A stretch of 64,000 bases of DNA from JADKHR01 sp041917295 (lineage in GTDB: Bacteria; Elusimicrobiota; Elusimicrobia; FEN-1173). Location of the stretch: the NCBI GenBank assembly GCA_041917295.1, contig JAYRXX010000025.1, positions 1 through 64,000 of the forward strand, given 5' to 3'. Below the pieces are notes generated by a model, which saw only the letters and a list, made by a program, of their open reading frames with translations, was not told the origin of the DNA and searched no databases. The position numbers and the translations under genes were made by a program. This document shows, one piece after another, positions 27,045-35,347 of this stretch. Positions within the stretch are counted from its first letter, which is position 1. Each line of letters starts with the position of its first letter.

Positions 27045-27073
27045 TTGTAAAATACGACAGAACTGGTTAGAAT
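27045..27073 (+). promoter_or_regulatory. Promoter of mdh
   Basis: TTGTAA (27045-27050), a 17-bp spacer, TAGAAT (27068-27073). Predicted start of transcription is about 27080, with GGAAGGGGG before ATG 27105. This is a leadered promoter, unlike several others in the window. Confidence 0.6.
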
Positions 27074-27104
27074 TTGTTTTCACTTTCAGGAAGGGGGAAA
27101 TTCG

Positions 27105-28055
27105 ATGCGGAAAAAATTGACAGTGGTGGGTGCGGGAAACGTGGGGGCCACGTTGGCTCAGCGGTTGGCGGAGTTGGAGTTGGGGGATGTGGTATTGGTG
27201 GATATTCCGGCAACCGAGGGAATGCCCGCGGGAAAAGCGTTGGACATTCGTCAATCGGGTCCGGTCTACGGTTACGACAGCCGCATCACCGGCACAACGG
27301 AATACGGGCCCACGGCCGGGTCCGACATCGTTGTCATCACGGCGGGTGTGCCGCGCAAACCCGGCATGAGCCGCGACGACCTGTTGAACATTAACGCGGG
27401 CATCGTCAAAAGCGTGTCCGAACAGGTTGCCAAACATTCTCCGAACGCGATTTTGATCGTTGTTTCAAATCCCCTCGACGCCATGGCCCACGTGGCCTTG
27501 CGGGTGACGGGGTTCCCGAAAGAACGGGTGATCGGCATGGCCGGGGTGTTGGACTCGGCCCGGTTGGCGGCCTTCTTGGCGGAAGCGTTGGACGTGTCCG
27601 TAAACGACATTCAGCCCACGGTGTTGGGCGGACACGGCGACACCATGGTGCCCGTGGCGCGATACACGACGGTGGCAGGCGTGCCCGTGACCGAACTGAT
27701 GAAACCCGACCAGCTGGCCGCGATTCTTCAGCGCACACGCGACGGCGGGGCCGAAATCGTTAAACTCTTGAAAACAGGATCCGCCTATTACGCCCCCTCG
27801 GCGGCGGTGGCCGCCATGGTGGAGGCCATCCTCAAAGACAAAAAGCGCATTTTCCCCTGTGCCGCTTACTTAGACGGTCCCTACGGCGTAAAAGGGCTGT
27901 TTTTGGGCGTGCCGGTTAAGTTGGGCGCCCGGGGCATCGAACAGGTCATCGAAATTCGGTTGAACGATGAAGAAAAGGCGGCGCTCCAAAAGTCCGCCCA
28001 GGCCGTTCAAGACCTGGTGGATGTTTTGAAGCGAACCAACATTGTTTCGGCTTAG
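27105..28055 (+). CDS. mdh: Malate dehydrogenase (LDH-like type)
   Basis: 316 residues. NAD-dependent oxidation of malate to oxaloacetate. NAD loop VVGAGNVGATLAQRL, Asp at the end of beta 2 (VLVDI), the substrate loop AGVPRKPGMSRDDLL with the malate-type Arg, SNPLDAM, and the catalytic His in LGGHGDTMVP. ATG 27105 has GGAAGGGGG upstream and its own promoter. With icd (60731) and sdhCAB it supplies TCA-cycle steps. Confidence 0.95.
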   Translation: MRKKLTVVGAGNVGATLAQRLAELELGDVVLVDIPATEGMPAGKALDIRQSGPVYGYDSRITGTTEYGPTAGSDIVVITAGVPRKPGMSRDDLLNINAGIVKSVSEQVAKHSPNAILIVVSNPLDAMAHVALRVTGFPKERVIGMAGVLDSARLAAFLAEALDVSVNDIQPTVLGGHGDTMVPVARYTTVAGVPVTELMKPDQLAAILQRTRDGGAEIVKLLKTGSAYYAPSAAVAAMVEAILKDKKRIFPCAAYLDGPYGVKGLFLGVPVKLGARGIEQVIEIRLNDEEKAALQKSAQAVQDLVDVLKRTNIVSA

Positions 28056-28083
28056 TTCTCTTTTTAGTAAACGGAGGAAGCCC

Positions 28084-28296
28084 ATGAGCACGGAAACGCT
28101 AAACTGCGGCAAACGAACCTACATTCTTGAAAGCCGCATCACCAAAAATGGCCACAAGTACATGATGTTGACGGAAAAGAGTTTTGGCCGCATGTCAAAA
28201 GTGATGGTGTTCCACGACCACATGCAGGATTTCTTGGCGGCGGTGGAACGGGTGTCCCAGGCTGAACCGTTGATGGTCGAAACGTCGGTTAACTGA
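28084..28296 (+). CDS. Small PUR-alpha/DUF3276-like protein
   Basis: 70 residues. The pattern CGKRTYILESRITKNG..YMMLTEKS..VMVFHDHMQDFLAAV resembles the single-stranded nucleic-acid-binding PUR/DUF3276 fold of small bacterial proteins (beta strands followed by a helix). The resemblance is by eye only. ATG 28084 has CGGAGGAAG upstream; 28 bp after mdh, likely co-transcribed. Confidence 0.6.
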   Translation: MSTETLNCGKRTYILESRITKNGHKYMMLTEKSFGRMSKVMVFHDHMQDFLAAVERVSQAEPLMVETSVN

Positions 28297-28319
28297 GGTT
28301 TACGATTTCCCACCCCTGG

Positions 28320-29108
28320 TTGTTGGCGGTCGATATTGGCAACACCCACGTTACGGTGGGGGCTTTGGCGGCGGAGGGGGCGGCGCCGCCTCCGCCGAAG
28401 GTGGTGTGGCGGTTATCCACACACCGCCATGCAACAGCCGACGAACTGGGTGTGACCCTAAAATCTCTCATTGCGTCGGCGGAGTTGGACTTGCCTTCGC
28501 TTCGATCCGTGGCCGTGGCCAGCGTTGTACCTCCCTTGGATCCCGTATACCGGGACCTCTCCGAAAAATTAATTAAACGCCCCGCTTTTTTTGTTGAGGC
28601 GGGGGTTAAAACAGGCGTAAAAGTTCTTTTGGATAATCCCAAAGAAGTGGGTGCCGACCGCGTGGTGAACGCCGCCGCCGCGTTTGCCCGGGTAAAAGGC
28701 CCGCTGATCGTGGCCGATTTCGGCACGGCCACCACGTTCGATTGCGTTGATCGATCGGGCTCTTATTTGGGCGGGGCCATCGCCCCGGGCCCCCAAATGG
28801 CGGCGGAAATACTTTATCAACGCACGGCCAAACTGCCTCTCCTTGGCGCCTTTCGCCAACCTCCCCGGGCCATCGGGAAAAACACCCAAGACAGTATTGC
28901 TTCAGGCCTTTTTCACGGCTACGTGGGCCTCACGCGAGGGATATTGGCTAAATTGATGAAAGAAATGCATGGAAAACCAAAGGTTTTAGCAACAGGTGGC
29001 TTGGCTTCTCTTCTGGCCCCATCTGTACCGGAAATACAAGAAGTTATCCCGGACTTGACTTTAGAAGGGATATGGCGCATTTGGCGATTGAATGTAACAA
29101 AAAGGTGA
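28320..29108 (+). CDS. coaX: Type III pantothenate kinase CoaX
   Basis: 262 residues. First step of coenzyme A synthesis. ASKHA-fold motifs: LAVDIGNTHVTVGAL (phosphate 1), GADRVVNAAAAF, IVADFGTATTFDCV (phosphate 2), GGAIAPGPQMAAEIL and LATGGLASLL (adenosine). TTG 28320 begins the DIGNT strand as expected; no Shine-Dalgarno is seen, so it may depend on coupling. A DnaA-box-like 9-mer lies at 28423-28431. coaE, the last CoA step, is at 55760. Confidence 0.93.
   Translation: MLAVDIGNTHVTVGALAAEGAAPPPPKVVWRLSTHRHATADELGVTLKSLIASAELDLPSLRSVAVASVVPPLDPVYRDLSEKLIKRPAFFVEAGVKTGVKVLLDNPKEVGADRVVNAAAAFARVKGPLIVADFGTATTFDCVDRSGSYLGGAIAPGPQMAAEILYQRTAKLPLLGAFRQPPRAIGKNTQDSIASGLFHGYVGLTRGILAKLMKEMHGKPKVLATGGLASLLAPSVPEIQEVIPDLTLEGIWRIWRLNVTKR
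28423..28431 (+). promoter_or_regulatory. DnaA-box-like 9-mer inside coaX
   Basis: Perfect TTATCCACA within the coaX coding region, about 0.7 kb before the tandem pair at 29113-29133. Confidence 0.3.
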
Positions 29109-29112
29109 ACTT

Positions 29113-29133
29113 TGTGGATAAGCCTGTGGATAA
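29113..29133 (-). promoter_or_regulatory. Tandem DnaA-box-like 9-mers
   Basis: Two perfect TGTGGATAA copies, 29113-29121 and 29125-29133, in the same orientation and 12 bp apart, lie in the 40-bp gap between coaX and the barrel gene at 29149. They could bind DnaA as a regulator. There is no AT-rich unwinding region and no dnaA or dnaN nearby, so an origin is not supported. Confidence 0.45.
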
Positions 29134-29148
29134 GGGGGACGTGAAACC

Positions 29149-30060
29149 ATGAAAATGATTAAAATCATATCAATGTCAGTTGTTTTGTCTGTTTTTGGGC
29201 AAGCATGGGCGGACATATCTGACATCGGGCCGGATGCGGAAAAATTGGCGAAGTGGTTCAGCCAGGAAGTGGCCCACGCCACGGCGTTCAATGCGGCGGC
29301 GAACCCCCAACTACCGGGGGAAGTCCATAGTTTGTTGGGTGTTGAGCTCGGATTATCGGCCGGCGTGAGCTCGACGAAAGTGGACAAGGATGGGTTTAAT
29401 AATTTGCCCTTGGGGGAACTGGAAACCGACGGGTTTGATATGCCCTCGGACCTGATGGTGGGAATGCCCATTGTCCATGGAAAAGTGGGTCTGCTGTGGG
29501 ACCTGGATTTGGGCCTTAAGTACGGCCGACTGAGCTGGGACGATACCAACAAAGACGCAAAATCCGAAATCGAGAACACCGTGTGGGGTGTGGAAATTCG
29601 TCGTCGGCTGATGGGAGAAGGGGCGACCGGCGTCGTTTTGCCGGACGTGGCGTTGTCTTTGGCCTACGATCAATCGACAGGGGACGTGACGCGAACAGAA
29701 CATTACGACGATGGGACTCTTAACGCCAACACCACCCTGAAATCCGAATGGCAAACGGGTGCGGTGACGGCGCGGGTGGTCGCCAGCAAACAGTTGGTCA
29801 TCGTAACCCCCTACATCGGCGCGGGATACAGCCGGTTGATGGGCGACGCTGACACAACGATGGATGTGGTGGGAAGTGCCACCCCGGGTGGCCCCGTGAA
29901 TGTGTCATCGAAAAGTTCCGCGAAAGCCGACGACGACGTTTTGCATTTCTTGGGCGGGGTGGAGTTCACCTTTTTCCCGATGTTGAAAATCAATCTGGGT
30001 GGGCTCTACGCCGACAAGGATTGGGCCGCCACGGCGGGGCTTCGCTTCACGTTCCGGTAG
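29149..30060 (+). CDS. Small outer-membrane beta-barrel protein
   Basis: 303 residues with a signal peptide (about 1-22, SVFGQAWA|D). Alternating strands occupy the region after about residue 65, ending AGLRFTFR, with Phe near the C-terminus as in many barrels. It resembles generic porin-like or OmpW-like proteins in layout; no specific family was recognised. Between coaX and a convergent def gene, directly preceded by two DnaA-like boxes. Confidence 0.65.
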   Translation: MKMIKIISMSVVLSVFGQAWADISDIGPDAEKLAKWFSQEVAHATAFNAAANPQLPGEVHSLLGVELGLSAGVSSTKVDKDGFNNLPLGELETDGFDMPSDLMVGMPIVHGKVGLLWDLDLGLKYGRLSWDDTNKDAKSEIENTVWGVEIRRRLMGEGATGVVLPDVALSLAYDQSTGDVTRTEHYDDGTLNANTTLKSEWQTGAVTARVVASKQLVIVTPYIGAGYSRLMGDADTTMDVVGSATPGGPVNVSSKSSAKADDDVLHFLGGVEFTFFPMLKINLGGLYADKDWAATAGLRFTFR

Positions 30061-30092
30061 CTTCTCAACGTTCGGTCGGCCCGGGGATTTTT

Positions 30093-30605
30093 TTAGACGA
30101 TTTTTTTACGGCGGAACAGGTCGGTTTTGATGTCGGAGACGCGGTCCAGAAACAGAAGGCCGTCCAGGTGGTCGATTTCGTGTTGGAGAGCGACGGCTTC
30201 AAGTCCTTCGCTTTCGTAGACACACGGCTGACCGCCGGCGTCCAGGCCTTCCACCCGGACAAACGACGCGCGCCGCACGTCGGCCAAAAATTCGGGGATG
30301 GACAGGCATCCTTCCCGAAACGTCAAAGTGCCCTCGGCTTTCACCACGCGGGGGTTGAACAAGGCGATTTTTCCGTGCCCTTTCGGCGGTTCTTTGCCTT
30401 TCCGGGGCGGAAGCCAGGTGACGTCCACCACAATGGCCCGCAACAAGACGCCGATTTGCGGTGCGGCAATTCCAACCCCCGGTGTTGAATACAGCGTGTC
30501 CGCCAAGTCCGTCAGTAATTGAACCGACTGTTCGGTTACCGATAAAACGGGTTGGCTGACTTCTTTGAGGGCGGGGTCGGGAAACAGAAGAACGGGTCGG
30601 CGCAC
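30093..30605 (-). CDS. def: Peptide deformylase
   Basis: 170 residues. Removes the formyl group from nascent peptides. All three motifs are intact: GVGIAAPQIG, EGCLSIP and QHEIDHLDG (metal-binding Cys and two His). GTG 30605 lies 6 bp after the ACT-domain gene, so the two probably form an operon. The C-terminus ends in a basic tail (FRRKKIV). Confidence 0.94.
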   Translation of the reverse strand: MRRPVLLFPDPALKEVSQPVLSVTEQSVQLLTDLADTLYSTPGVGIAAPQIGVLLRAIVVDVTWLPPRKGKEPPKGHGKIALFNPRVVKAEGTLTFREGCLSIPEFLADVRRASFVRVEGLDAGGQPCVYESEGLEAVALQHEIDHLDGLLFLDRVSDIKTDLFRRKKIV

Positions 30606-30611
30606 TCGGCC

Positions 30612-31148
30612 TCAGAGGGGTTGAGACGAAACGGGTTTGACGGAAACGGTGACCCCCATTTCCGACAGGGCTTTGCGAAGTCCTTGTTCAAGGGCCAGGG
30701 GTGTGGTCCCCGCGGGAATTTCCCCTTCCAGATACAAAATGTATCCCGAGGCTCCCTTCGATTCGGTCCGATGGGTGGACAGGTCGGTGAGGTTCACTTT
30801 TGATGTGGCCAAATACCGGGTGACGTGGTGGACTATCCCGGGCCGGTCCGCTCCATAGACCGACACAAGAACACGGTCGGACGGGGCGGGCGCGGACTTT
30901 GTTTCCCGAGCGGACAGCGGTTTTAAATGCACGGCCAACCCCAATTTTTTCCCGAGGGTTTTGACCTTTTTTTCCAGGGAAGCGGTTGTTGCCGGGCCGC
31001 TGAAGATCAACAAAATGGCAAATTCCCCTTGAAGACGGGTCATGGCGCTGTCTTCCAGGTTGCAACCTTCTTCAAACAATATCTTTGAAACCGCCGCCAC
31101 CAACCCCGGCCGATCCCGCCCCGCCGCTGTGAGTAGATATCGTTTCAT
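30612..31148 (-). CDS. Tandem ACT-domain protein (GcvR-like)
   Basis: 178 residues in two ACT domains, about 1-85 (YLLTAAGRDRPGLVAAVSKI) and 95-178 (VSVYGADRPGIVHHVTRYL). This is the layout of GcvR, the glycine-cleavage regulator, and related amino-acid-sensing proteins. ATG 31148 is preferred over the upstream TTG 31166 because a TATATT box ends only 6 bases before it, implying a leaderless message. Upstream of def. Confidence 0.75.
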   Translation of the reverse strand: MKRYLLTAAGRDRPGLVAAVSKILFEEGCNLEDSAMTRLQGEFAILLIFSGPATTASLEKKVKTLGKKLGLAVHLKPLSARETKSAPAPSDRVLVSVYGADRPGIVHHVTRYLATSKVNLTDLSTHRTESKGASGYILYLEGEIPAGTTPLALEQGLRKALSEMGVTVSVKPVSSQPL

Positions 31149-31154
31149 AATAAA

Positions 31155-31193
31155 AATATACAACACCCGGAGAAGATCGAAAAGCGGTAAAAT
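31155..31193. promoter_or_regulatory. Divergent -10 elements, ACT gene and glcDE
   Basis: On the minus strand TATATT (31155-31160) ends 6 bases before ATG 31148. On the plus strand TAAAAT (31188-31193) ends 8 bases before ATG 31202. Neither start has a Shine-Dalgarno. -35 elements are poor. Confidence 0.45.
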
Positions 31194-31201
31194 CAGCGGA
31201 T

Positions 31202-33295
31202 ATGGACCATCTTTCTTACGTGGCCGCTCTCCGGGACCGGTTGGGTCGGGGATCGGTGTTGACCAAAAATGGGGACCTGTTTCCCTACGCCTACGACGCG
31301 GCTTTGGACAAACGGCTTCCGGGAGTTGTGGTACTGCCTCGGTCCGCCGCGGATGTGGCCGCCGCGGTGAGCGTGGCGCGATCGTTCGGCGTGCCGTACG
31401 CTGTTCGCGGGGCCGGCACCAATTTGTGCGGCGCCACCCTGGTTCCCACGGGTGGGATGATCATCCATGTCAGCCGCTTGAACCGCATTTTGTCCATTGA
31501 CGAACAACGCCGTCGGGCTTGGGTGGAACCCGGTGTGGTCAACTTGCATCTCCACAAAGCGTTGGCTCCCCGAGGTCTGTTTTACGCGCCGGACCCCGCC
31601 AGCCAAAAAGCCTGCACCCTTGGGGGAAATGTGGGAACCAACGCCGGCGGACCCCATTGCCTCAAATACGGGGTGACCAGCCACCATGTCACGGGGTTGG
31701 AACTGGTCCGTCCCACCGGAGAAACCGTGCGCGTGTCGGCGGACGATCCGGGTTTTGATTTGACCGGCCTGTTTGTGGGGTCCGAAGGGACCTTGGGAAT
31801 CGCCACGAAAATTGAACTGAACCTGCTTCCCCAACCCGAAGAGGTTCGGACCTTCCTGGTGGCGTTCGACTCGATGGAAGCGGCCGCCGCCACGGTGTCC
31901 GCCATCATCGCCGATGGGATTGTTCCGGCCACCCTGGAAGTCATGGACCGGCTAACCGTTCAAGCGGTGGAATCGTTTGTTCACGCGGGGTACCCGGCCT
32001 CGGCGGAGGCTGTTTTGCTGATCGAAGTGGACGGTCGTCGCGATCAAACCGCCGAAGAGGGCGAACGGGTCCGTCGGCGGTGCATCCAAAACGGAGGGAC
32101 CGATTTTCGCGCCGCCCGCAACGAGGTCGAACGGGAAAAGTTGTGGGAAGGCCGTCGCGGCGCCTACGCCGCCATGGCGCGGTTGGCGCCCAACGTGTTG
32201 GTGGAAGATGGGGTGGTTCCCCGCACGCGGTTGCCGGACGCGGTGAAAGCCATCCGGGCCATCGCCGATCGGGAAAACATTCGAATGGGTTTGATCGCCC
32301 ACGCGGGGGACGGCAACCTCCACCCCAACATGATTTACGACGAGCGAGATCGGGCCGAAACCCAACGGGTCGTGGCCGCCGGCCAAGAAATGTTGCGGGT
32401 GTGCGTGGATTTGGGCGGGTCCATTTCGGGCGAACACGGGGTGGGCGCGGACAAACGGGAAGCCATGCGGTGGTTGTTTACCCCGCCGACGTTAAGCCTG
32501 TTTCGCGGAATCAAAAACTCCTTGGACCCCGACAACCTCTGTAACCCCGACAAAATTGTTCCCGTCGTGAACACCGAACCTGTTGTCCGCCCGGCCGGGC
32601 TTCCGGCCGAGGGGGGACAGCGGCCCACCACGGTGGACGAGGTGGTGGAGCTGGTAAGCGGTTGGGCCCAGGCTCGGACGGGATTTGTGATTGCTGGAAA
32701 GGAAACCGCCGGGCCCGTTGGTTCAAAGGGGCGTGTTCTTCGGACCAGCGGATTGAATAAAATTTTGGAAGTGGATAAGGGAAATATGACCATCACCGTC
32801 GAGGCCGGATCGGACATTAACGATGTTCGCGCACGCCTGGAGTCCGAAGGCCTTTTTCTTCATGTGGCCGGGACCGGCACGCTGGGGGGCATTTTGTCCC
32901 GGGACGCCGGTGGCCCTGAGCTGGGTCGGGACCTGCTCGGGTTAAAAGCTGTTTCGGGGAAAGGTGAATTGATGTCGTTTGGGGCTAAAGTCATGAAAAA
33001 CGTGGCGGGATACGATGTTGTTCGGTTGTTTAAAGGGGCTTGGGGCCGATTGGGGGTGGTGGTGGAAATGACCTTACGGATTCATGCACGGAAAATGGAT
33101 CCGCCATTGGCCACGTCGACTCGAACCGGGCCACCGGCGTTGACCGAATTGCATGATCAGATCCGCGCTGTTTTTGATCCCTGTGGAATTTTTAATTATG
33201 GAAACGACTCAGGCCCTCATCCGCTCCTTCGGAGTAACTTCCCCCAAGAGGGGAAGGAAAACATAGATTTTCCCTCTCCTCTCGGGAGAGGGTAG
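31202..33295 (+). CDS. Glycolate oxidase, GlcD-GlcE fusion
   Basis: 697 residues. The GlcD part (about 1-460) has the FAD-binding PCMH domain (RGAGTNLCGATL, LGGNVGTNAGG, FVGSEGTLGIATKI) and the cap/C-terminal region with HAGDGNLHPN and SGEHGVGADKR. After a short linker, a second FAD domain (about 475-665) matches GlcE: TVEAGSDINDVRARLES, FGAKVMKNVAGYDVVRL and WGRLGVVVEMTLRIH. Normally these are separate subunits of the glycolate or 2-hydroxyacid oxidase GlcDEF. The last 28 or so residues come from an inserted GC-rich repeat (33211-33299). glcF follows. Confidence 0.9.
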   Translation: MDHLSYVAALRDRLGRGSVLTKNGDLFPYAYDAALDKRLPGVVVLPRSAADVAAAVSVARSFGVPYAVRGAGTNLCGATLVPTGGMIIHVSRLNRILSIDEQRRRAWVEPGVVNLHLHKALAPRGLFYAPDPASQKACTLGGNVGTNAGGPHCLKYGVTSHHVTGLELVRPTGETVRVSADDPGFDLTGLFVGSEGTLGIATKIELNLLPQPEEVRTFLVAFDSMEAAAATVSAIIADGIVPATLEVMDRLTVQAVESFVHAGYPASAEAVLLIEVDGRRDQTAEEGERVRRRCIQNGGTDFRAARNEVEREKLWEGRRGAYAAMARLAPNVLVEDGVVPRTRLPDAVKAIRAIADRENIRMGLIAHAGDGNLHPNMIYDERDRAETQRVVAAGQEMLRVCVDLGGSISGEHGVGADKREAMRWLFTPPTLSLFRGIKNSLDPDNLCNPDKIVPVVNTEPVVRPAGLPAEGGQRPTTVDEVVELVSGWAQARTGFVIAGKETAGPVGSKGRVLRTSGLNKILEVDKGNMTITVEAGSDINDVRARLESEGLFLHVAGTGTLGGILSRDAGGPELGRDLLGLKAVSGKGELMSFGAKVMKNVAGYDVVRLFKGAWGRLGVVVEMTLRIHARKMDPPLATSTRTGPPALTELHDQIRAVFDPCGIFNYGNDSGPHPLLRSNFPQEGKENIDFPSPLGRG

Positions 33296-33299
33296 GGTG
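33211..33299. repeat. GC-rich multi-hairpin repeat at 3' end of glcDE
   Basis: Three small hairpins in a row: CTCC/GGAG near 33224, CTTCCCC/GGGGAAG near 33238, and CCCTCTC/GAGAGGG near 33272, ending GGTAGGGTGAG. This is the style of short interspersed repeats common in many genomes. It supplies the last 28 or so codons and the stop of the glcDE frame. Confidence 0.6.
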
Positions 33300-33313
33300 A
33301 GCTTTTAATAATT

Positions 33314-34603
33314 ATGGCTGATAACCCCCTATTAGAAACCCGATACGCTTCGTCGTTATCCGTGGCCGACGCGCGGGCGTACGAGCAGGTGATGCACTGC
33401 AACCGGTGCGGATTTTGCACGTCGTTTTGTCCCACGTATTTGGCCACCGGGCAAGAGACACTTTCGCCGCGGGGCCGCAACCAATCTTGGCGAGCGATGA
33501 TGGAAGGGCGGCTGAATCCCGCCGATGGAAAAAAATCGTTCGACACCTGTCTTTTGTGCGGAATCTGCACTTCGGTCTGTTTCGCCCAGGTGCCAACGGC
33601 CCGGCTGATGTCCCACGCCCGCGGAAACGTCCGGGACGCCCGGGGGGGAAACCTCTTTCTCAAGTTATTTCTAAGGAAAGTTTTGTCCAGGCCGACTCTT
33701 TTTGAAGGTCTCTTGAAATTTATTTATTTGTTCAAACGGTGTGGATTTTCCGGCGTCCTCAACAAGGTTGGAATTTTGCGTTGGATTTCCCCTCGGCTGG
33801 CCGCGGCGGAACAGTTGGTGGATCGGGTTCCGGCCCGATTTCTGCGGGACCAATTGTCCCCGGCGCCGGCCGATGCCCAGGTGATCCACTTTTTGGCCTG
33901 CGGGCCCAACTGTCTATCGCCGGAAATCGGGTTGGCCACGGCCCACCTGTTGAAAGTGCAAGGTGTTCGCGCGGGGACCGCCGATACGGTGTGTTGCGGC
34001 CTGCCCGGCCAAAGTTTCGGCGATGCGCAAGCGGCCCGAATCCTGGCCCGGAAAAACATCGAAGTGTTGGAAAAATATCCCCAGGCGACCATCTTGATCG
34101 ACGATTCTTCCTGCGCCGCCACCGTGAAAGAATGGCCGTCGTTTTTTGAAGACGCCCCCCCCTGGCGCGCCCGGGCGGAGGCGGTGTCCAAACGGGCCAA
34201 GGATTTGTTGGAATGGTTGGACCAACATCCGCTCCGTGGCGAGGGCGCGCGCCCGCCCGTCACAGTCACTTACCACGACGCGTGCAAGGCCCGTTATGCC
34301 CAGGGACTGGTGAACGAGCCTCGTCGGCTCCTCGCGTCGATGTCCGGCGTGGCGTATCGGGAACTCCCGGAATCGGACCAATGTTGCGGGGGTGGGGGAA
34401 CCTATCAGTTCATGCAACCGACCATTTCCCAGGCGGTGGGACAGCGCAAAGCCGAAAACGTCGTCACCACGGAGTCGGATTACGTGCTAACTTCCGCCAC
34501 GTCCTGCTGGCTTCAGTTAAAAGCCGGTTTGAAAAAAGCCCGATCCGCCACCAAGGCCCTTCACTTGGCGGAGTTTTTGGATAAATTCCAAAACAAAAAA
34601 TGA
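33314..34603 (+). CDS. glcF: Glycolate oxidase iron-sulfur subunit GlcF
   Basis: 429 residues. Two 4Fe-4S ferredoxin motifs, CNRCGFCTSFCP (near 28) and CLLCGICTSVC (near 78), then two CCG domains (CCGLPGQ near 222 and CCGGGGTYQF near 360) of the GlcF/LutA/HdrB type. It passes electrons from the FAD subunit to the quinone pool. Eighteen bp after glcDE. The 3' end converges on sdhB with 3 bp between. Confidence 0.93.
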   Translation: MADNPLLETRYASSLSVADARAYEQVMHCNRCGFCTSFCPTYLATGQETLSPRGRNQSWRAMMEGRLNPADGKKSFDTCLLCGICTSVCFAQVPTARLMSHARGNVRDARGGNLFLKLFLRKVLSRPTLFEGLLKFIYLFKRCGFSGVLNKVGILRWISPRLAAAEQLVDRVPARFLRDQLSPAPADAQVIHFLACGPNCLSPEIGLATAHLLKVQGVRAGTADTVCCGLPGQSFGDAQAARILARKNIEVLEKYPQATILIDDSSCAATVKEWPSFFEDAPPWRARAEAVSKRAKDLLEWLDQHPLRGEGARPPVTVTYHDACKARYAQGLVNEPRRLLASMSGVAYRELPESDQCCGGGGTYQFMQPTISQAVGQRKAENVVTTESDYVLTSATSCWLQLKAGLKKARSATKALHLAEFLDKFQNKK

Positions 34604-34606
34604 GCG

Positions 34607-35347
34607 CTATTGGATGGCGGTTTTGAGGTATTCGCGGTTGAGCTGGGCGATGAAATCCACGGAGATCTCTTTCGGGCACACCGCTTCGCATTCCGACTGG
34701 TTACTGCAATTGCCGAACCCTTCCGCGTCCATTTGGGCCACCATGGCCTGGACCCGATCGGCGGCTTCCACTTGGCCCTGAGGCAGTTGAGCCAGGTGAG
34801 ACACTTTGGCGGCCACAAACAGCATGGCCGACGCGTTTCGGCAGGCGGCCACGCAGGCGCCGCACCCGATGCACTGGGCCGCGTCCATGGCCCGGTCGGA
34901 CTCTTTTTTTGAAATCGGAATCACGTTGGCGTCCGGCGTGCCGCCGGTTCCCACCGACACGAACCCGCCCGCCTGAATCACCCGGTCAAAAGAAGAGCGG
35001 TCGCAGACGCAGTCTTTGACCACGGGGAACGCTTTGGCCCGCCAGGGCTCGATGGTGATGGTTTGACCGTCGTGGAAATGGCGCATGTGAAGCTGGCAGG
35101 TGGCCGTGGCTTCGAATCCCCCGTGAGGAACGCCGTTGATGACCAACGAACACATTCCGCAAATTCCTTCCCGGCAATCGGAATCGAAAGCGATGGGTTC
35201 CTCACCCTTTTGGATCAGGCCTTCGTTGACCACGTCCAACATTTCCAAAAACGACATGTCCGGGCTGATGTCCTGGGCGGAATAATCCACCAGCCGGCCC
35301 GGTTCGGACGCTTTTTTCTGACGCCACACGCGCAGGGTCAGATTCAT
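34607..35347 (-). CDS. sdhB: Succinate dehydrogenase/fumarate reductase Fe-S subunit
   Basis: 246 residues. N-terminal 2Fe-2S domain (DCREGICGMCSL, then TATC), C-terminal 4Fe-4S (CIGCGACVAACRN) and 3Fe-4S (SECEAVCPKEI) clusters. It links the flavin subunit to the membrane cytochrome. The sequence style (VWRQ.., GGFEATATCQLHM) is that of the type B enzymes of Bacteroidota-like and Campylobacterota-like groups. Overlaps sdhA by 4 bases. Confidence 0.93.
   Translation of the reverse strand: MNLTLRVWRQKKASEPGRLVDYSAQDISPDMSFLEMLDVVNEGLIQKGEEPIAFDSDCREGICGMCSLVINGVPHGGFEATATCQLHMRHFHDGQTITIEPWRAKAFPVVKDCVCDRSSFDRVIQAGGFVSVGTGGTPDANVIPISKKESDRAMDAAQCIGCGACVAACRNASAMLFVAAKVSHLAQLPQGQVEAADRVQAMVAQMDAEGFGNCSNQSECEAVCPKEISVDFIAQLNREYLKTAIQ

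Noticed and set aside
29113..29133. Replication origin at the tandem DnaA-like boxes
   Set aside because: No AT-rich unwinding stretch, no further box cluster and no dnaA, dnaN, gidA or parAB nearby.
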